NCBI GenBank assembly: GCA_052387675.1
Contig: JBQTIY010000005.1
Location: forward strand, 1 to 64,000
DNA length: 64,000 nucleotides
Direction: 5' to 3'
From: JBQTIY01 sp052387675
GTDB lineage: Bacteria > Planctomycetota > B15-G4
In this document: positions 60,952 through 64,000 of the stretch, piece by piece
Position numbering within the stretch: the first letter of the stretch is position 1
How the letters are laid out: the number at the start of each line of letters is the position of its first letter
Notes under the pieces: model-generated
What the model was told of the DNA's origin: nothing
Databases searched by the model: none
Seen by the model: the letters and a program-made list of their open reading frames with translations, nothing else
Translations under genes and position numbers: made by a program

Positions 60952-62202
60952 ATGATGACCGCGCTCCGTCTTGCCGCGACGTCCTTCATCGCCGGCAGCC
61001 TGCTGCTGCTCGCCGCGCCCACTGCCTCGGCGCAGTGCTTCGGCCCGGACAATCTGGACATCGGCGTCTGCTGCCAGCCGACCTTTCCCACGCTGCCGCC
61101 CTTTGGTCCGGCCTCCCTGGGCGGACTCGGCATTTGCTGGAACCAATGCTCGCCGACCGCGACCAACACGCTGAAAGTCTCCTGGACTCCGCCGACTCAG
61201 CCGCAGTGCACGCAGTACATCACCCAGCTCACCGTCGCCGACGCGGGCGGCTTCCCGATGCTCTCGGGCACGCTCGTGTTGGACTACACGCGCACCTGGA
61301 ACGAGATCGACACGACCGGCGCGCTGACGCAGGTCTGGCGCTTCACGGCCAAGGCTGACCTCACGCGCGTCCCCGGCAGCCCCAACAATCCCTGCTTGCT
61401 GCCCACCTGCCTCGCGCCGGTCGGCCCCTACGCCACGGCCTTCTATTACGGCTACGTGGACTACGCCGGCTGCACCGCGGGCGGCGTCGACAACGTGCTG
61501 GTGCTCTATCACAACTGCGACCGCTTCATTCACCAGCCCGGCCTATCCGACAAGCCCGGCGTCTTCCACCCAGGCCGCTCCTACGGCATTGTCGCGCCGC
61601 ACTCCACGCTGCAGCCCTTCGTGCCGGCCAACCTCATCGCGCCGGGCGGACCGCTCGTCGGCGAGGCCACGCGCAACGTGGGACTGATCACGCCTCCGCC
61701 CTTCGCCTGCATGGTTGAGGACCACGTGGTTGGCGGCGCCATGAACCTGCTGGGCGCGGGTTGCGTCTGCACGATGACCAGCAATCCCAAGCAGCAGAGC
61801 CTGCGCCAGCTCAACGGCACGAACAACTGCGTGAGCACGGCCGGCACGCCCACGGGCTTCGCCTCGCTCAGCGTGAACTTCCCCGTGCTGCCTTGGATGC
61901 ACTTGGTGAGCACCAGCATCGGCACCTGGACCAATCCCGTGGTTTATCCCGGGCTTGAGGCAGCTTGGGCCGATGAAGGCCTGTTCATACGGCAGGACGC
62001 CTGCACGGGCGACTTCGTCGAGCTGAAGTACGGCGCGTCAACGAGCGGCGGCTGGACGCCCCTGTTGCCCATCCCGGTGATCGTGACCAACTTCACCGAC
62101 TTGGCCGACAACTACACCGCGCCGCTCTTCGGCCCGTACCCCACGCCGATCTTGGGCAGCATCCGGCCAACGGATCACCTGATCTACGTGAACACGCCCT
62201 GA
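60952..62202 (+). CDS. Cys-rich secreted protein of unknown function
   Basis: The 416-residue product has a signal peptide (SFIAGSLLLLAAPTASAQ, cleavage near residue 27) and about 15 cysteines in the mature part, many in pairs close together (VCCQ, ICWNQC, PCLLPTC, GCVC), which suggests disulfides in an extracellular protein. Aromatic- and Pro-rich segments point to a beta-rich fold. I do not recognise a family. GGAG lies 7 nt before the ATG. The stretch CACCGCTCTCTCCT at 60916-60929 resembles the downstream half of the sigma/kinase element but not closely. It is divergent from cphA (224 bp, nothing else seen there) and convergent with yaeQ (9 bp). Confidence 0.7.
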   Translation: MMTALRLAATSFIAGSLLLLAAPTASAQCFGPDNLDIGVCCQPTFPTLPPFGPASLGGLGICWNQCSPTATNTLKVSWTPPTQPQCTQYITQLTVADAGGFPMLSGTLVLDYTRTWNEIDTTGALTQVWRFTAKADLTRVPGSPNNPCLLPTCLAPVGPYATAFYYGYVDYAGCTAGGVDNVLVLYHNCDRFIHQPGLSDKPGVFHPGRSYGIVAPHSTLQPFVPANLIAPGGPLVGEATRNVGLITPPPFACMVEDHVVGGAMNLLGAGCVCTMTSNPKQQSLRQLNGTNNCVSTAGTPTGFASLSVNFPVLPWMHLVSTSIGTWTNPVVYPGLEAAWADEGLFIRQDACTGDFVELKYGASTSGGWTPLLPIPVIVTNFTDLADNYTAPLFGPYPTPILGSIRPTDHLIYVNTP

Positions 62203-62211
62203 GGCGAGTCC

Positions 62212-62757
62212 TCAGCGGCCGGCGAGCGCGTAGGGCGTCACCACGCCTGACCAGCTCTCGTCGCCGATCGTGAGGTAGAGCCGCCCTTCCGAAATCGAGA
62301 GGGCCATGGCCGTCCGCCGCTGCAGCCGCGCGGCGACGGCCTTCACCATGTCGCGGTCGATGCTGCGCAGTTCGATCGCCTCCGCGCGGTGGATCTTCTC
62401 GCCCTGGAGCTGACGGAGCAGCACGACCGGATCCTTGTGCGTGTAGATCACGACGCGCGGCGCGGCCTTGCTGGCCTTGTGCAGGCGCCGCGCGTCGGGC
62501 GCGCCGACGTCAATCCAGGCACAGAGCTGCCCGGTGAGATCGCGGATGGCCAGGGTCGGATCATCAGGGCTGGAAAGCCCCTGGCCGAAAGACAGGCCTT
62601 CCGTGTACTCCAGGCAGTAGGCCAGCACGCGCGTGAGGAAGTACTCCTCCGACTCGGAAGGATGGCGGGCCAGGCGCAGCGCCAGCGTTTCGTAGACGCC
62701 GCGATCGACATCGGAGAGCTCAATGTCGAAGTTGTGGAGGGTGGAGGCTTGCGCCAT
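62212..62757 (-). CDS. yaeQ: YaeQ-family protein
   Basis: The 181-residue product follows the YaeQ pattern: FDIELSDVDRGVYETLALRLARHPSES near the N-terminus, AYCLEYTEGLSFGQGLSSPDDPTL, the acidic segment GQLCAWIDVGAPDARRLHKASK and VVIYTHKDP. YaeQ has a PD-(D/E)xK nuclease-like fold, but its biochemical role is not known. It begins 53 bp after the end of cphB on the same strand and is probably cotranscribed with it; whether it has a role in cyanophycin use is unknown. Confidence 0.9.
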   Translation of the reverse strand: MAQASTLHNFDIELSDVDRGVYETLALRLARHPSESEEYFLTRVLAYCLEYTEGLSFGQGLSSPDDPTLAIRDLTGQLCAWIDVGAPDARRLHKASKAAPRVVIYTHKDPVVLLRQLQGEKIHRAEAIELRSIDRDMVKAVAARLQRRTAMALSISEGRLYLTIGDESWSGVVTPYALAGR

Positions 62758-62810
62758 ACAGCGAGTCGGATCGGGATCTTGCGGTGTTGCAGCGCGGCCG
62801 AGTGCGGAAC

Positions 62811-63674
62811 CTAGCGCGCCTCGCTGGCCGGCACACCGGCCGGCGTCGCCTGGCGCGTGTGCAAGTTGTAGCTGTCGCCGCGCGTGAGGATGTGCAGCTT
62901 GAGCCCGATGAGCGAGACCGGCTCGTTGGCCTTGAGCGCATCCACCGAGGTGAACTCCACATCGTGCGGATCCAGGATCGTGACGCCGCCGCTGCCCACG
63001 ACTTCCAGGCCTTCGTCGGGCCCAATGAAAACGGAGGTGTCCTCGTCGAGGCCCACGCCGATGGCGAAGGGGTTGTAAGCCAGCGCTGTGAGCAGGCGCC
63101 CCAGTCGGTCGCGCTGGCGGAAGTGCTGATCCACGATGATGCGATTGGTAAGCCCAAGTCCAGGTGACAGCGTGACCATGCGGCGGTGCGGCGTGGCGCC
63201 CTCGTCGCCGTAGGCGATCATGTGCTCGGAGAGAAAGGCGGCGCCGGCCGATGTGCCGGCGATGTGCAGACCCTCCGCGTGGCGCTCGCGCAGCAGCACG
63301 GCCGCGCGCGTGCCGCCGAGTGTCGTGGCCAGCCGCAGCTGGTTGCCGCCGGTGATGAAGACGCCGTCGGCTTCCTCAATGAGCGCAAGCCAGTCCTCGC
63401 GGTGGCAGTCCACCCGCGAATCGAAGGGCACGACCACCGCCCGCTTGACCCCCAGCTCGAGCAGGATCTCCTCATAACCAGGTCCGGTGCTGCGGTCTCC
63501 GGAGGCCGTCGGAATGATCACGATGCGCGCGCGGCTGCCCCCGCAGAGCTGCACAAAACGCTTGAGAATCGAGGGATCCTTGACCTTATCGATGCCGCCG
63601 CCAATGGGGACAATGAAGCCGCGCGTCAAGGTGGGAGTGCTCCGGAGCCGGGGGTGGCCCATAACATCGGCCAT
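62811..63674 (-). CDS. cphB: Cyanophycinase
   Basis: Cyanophycinase is a serine peptidase that cuts cyanophycin into beta-Asp-Arg dipeptides. The 287-residue product has GFIVPIGGGIDKVKDPSILKRF, IVIIPTASGD, the GVFITGGNQLRLA segment and the nucleophile elbow GTSAGAAFLSE with Ser142, then IIVDQHFRQRDRLGRLL and GVGLDEDTSVFI. Length and order fit CphB of the S51 family. The ATG at 63674 has GGAGGG 6 nt upstream; the open frame beyond it is not conserved. It is about 2 kb from cphA on the same strand, separated by yaeQ and a convergent secreted-protein gene, so it has its own promoter. TTGCCG and TGTGAT upstream may be its -35 and -10. Confidence 0.94.
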   Translation of the reverse strand: MADVMGHPRLRSTPTLTRGFIVPIGGGIDKVKDPSILKRFVQLCGGSRARIVIIPTASGDRSTGPGYEEILLELGVKRAVVVPFDSRVDCHREDWLALIEEADGVFITGGNQLRLATTLGGTRAAVLLRERHAEGLHIAGTSAGAAFLSEHMIAYGDEGATPHRRMVTLSPGLGLTNRIIVDQHFRQRDRLGRLLTALAYNPFAIGVGLDEDTSVFIGPDEGLEVVGSGGVTILDPHDVEFTSVDALKANEPVSLIGLKLHILTRGDSYNLHTRQATPAGVPASEAR

Positions 63675-63833
63675 GGTTTGCCCTCCGTCAATCACAGATG
63701 TCGTGCCGGGAACGGCAACTGCGCTCCGGTAACCGCTTAGATTTTTTGGCAACCGGCCAGCCGAGCGCCCCAAGACCAGGGCCGACCTGGGCATACTGGC
63801 GCCCTTCCGGCTACCCCTCGGAGACCTCTGACC

Positions 63834-64000
63834 ATGCTGTCCATTCTTCGTCTCGGCGCCGCTGCGTTGCTCACCAGCACGACGATCGCCGCACAGTTCA
63901 CCGGCTCGGACTACTACGTCTCGTCGCCCGGTGGCGGCGGCATCTACAAGGGCGACTTCGTCACGGGCCAAAGCTCGGTCGTCGGCCTCGGGCTGCTCGT
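63834..64000 (+). CDS. Start of a secreted protein (truncated by the window end)
   Basis: From the ATG at 63834, 55 codons are open to the end of the window. The first 19 or so residues are a signal peptide (LSILRLGAAALLTSTTIAAQ) and the mature part begins FTGSDYYVSSPGGGGIYKGD. GGAG lies 11-14 nt before the ATG, and CATACT at 63792-63797 is a possible -10. The family cannot be named from this fragment. Confidence 0.6.
   Translation, partial: MLSILRLGAAALLTSTTIAAQFTGSDYYVSSPGGGGIYKGDFVTGQSSVVGLGLL

Overview
The window is 64 kb of high-GC bacterial DNA with about 40 genes on both strands, mostly packed tail to tail or in short translationally coupled runs (ATGA and GTGA junctions are frequent). 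I infer a member of the Planctomycetota, probably a lineage with many secreted repeat proteins. The grounds are secreted FG-GAP/VCBS propellers and carboxypeptidase-regulatory-like proteins, a sigma factor near a Ser/Thr kinase with TPRs and a DWG instead of DFG motif, a TMTC-like TPR glycosyltransferase, a DUF5989-SGNH pair, and a recurrent C-terminal domain on secreted proteins. There are no rRNA or tRNA genes, CRISPR arrays, insertion sequences or phage genes that I can see, so this looks like chromosomal core and accessory DNA.

Layout. 0-9 kb: a CRTAC/UnbV-type lipoprotein and two very large, divergently transcribed carboxypeptidase-regulatory-like proteins anchored by one N-terminal helix. 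9-14.9 kb: a small TPR protein, the glycine cleavage operon gcvT-gcvH-gcvPA-gcvPB and a methyltransferase. 14.9-17 kb (minus): glutathione peroxidase and a membrane-anchored TAXI-type binding protein. 17-23.7 kb: a regulatory island with a sigma-70-like factor, an FG-GAP secreted protein, a Ser/Thr kinase with TPRs and a soluble hybrid histidine kinase/response regulator. A nearly identical bipartite element of about 35 bp lies upstream of the sigma gene and between the divergent kinase and histidine kinase genes. 23.8-29.3 kb: a Rieske oxygenase coupled to an amino-acid permease, then another FG-GAP protein. 29.3-33.8 kb (minus): SurA-like lipoprotein, lipoate ligase, NfeD and SPFH protein.

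34-45.8 kb: a CMD-like protein coupled to a TMTC-like TPR glycosyltransferase; a minus-strand biotin carboxylase / biotin carrier / GT-C operon; DUF5989 plus SGNH hydrolase; a nucleotidyltransferase-fold protein; a DUF2911 protein and a small lipoprotein. 45.8-56 kb: a large EF-hand-like membrane protein, a VCBS secreted protein, an FMN reductase, a secreted copper-radical (glyoxal/galactose) oxidase whose start is interrupted by a C10 tract, and a coupled SBBP propeller. 56-64 kb: a cyanophycin locus (cphA, a CphA-like Mur ligase lacking the ATP-grasp domain, and cyanophycinase cphB with yaeQ), a Cys-rich secreted protein and the start of another secreted protein.

The items I consider most worth following are the shared sigma/kinase/histidine-kinase control element, the poly-C tract at the start of the copper oxidase, the common C-terminal domain of the secreted propellers, the truncated second Mur ligase in the cyanophycin locus, a -10 box placed 6-8 nt from several start codons (predicted leaderless mRNAs), and a polyalanine insertion inside a Rieske cluster-binding domain. 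All functional calls are from reading motifs by eye; no database search was run.
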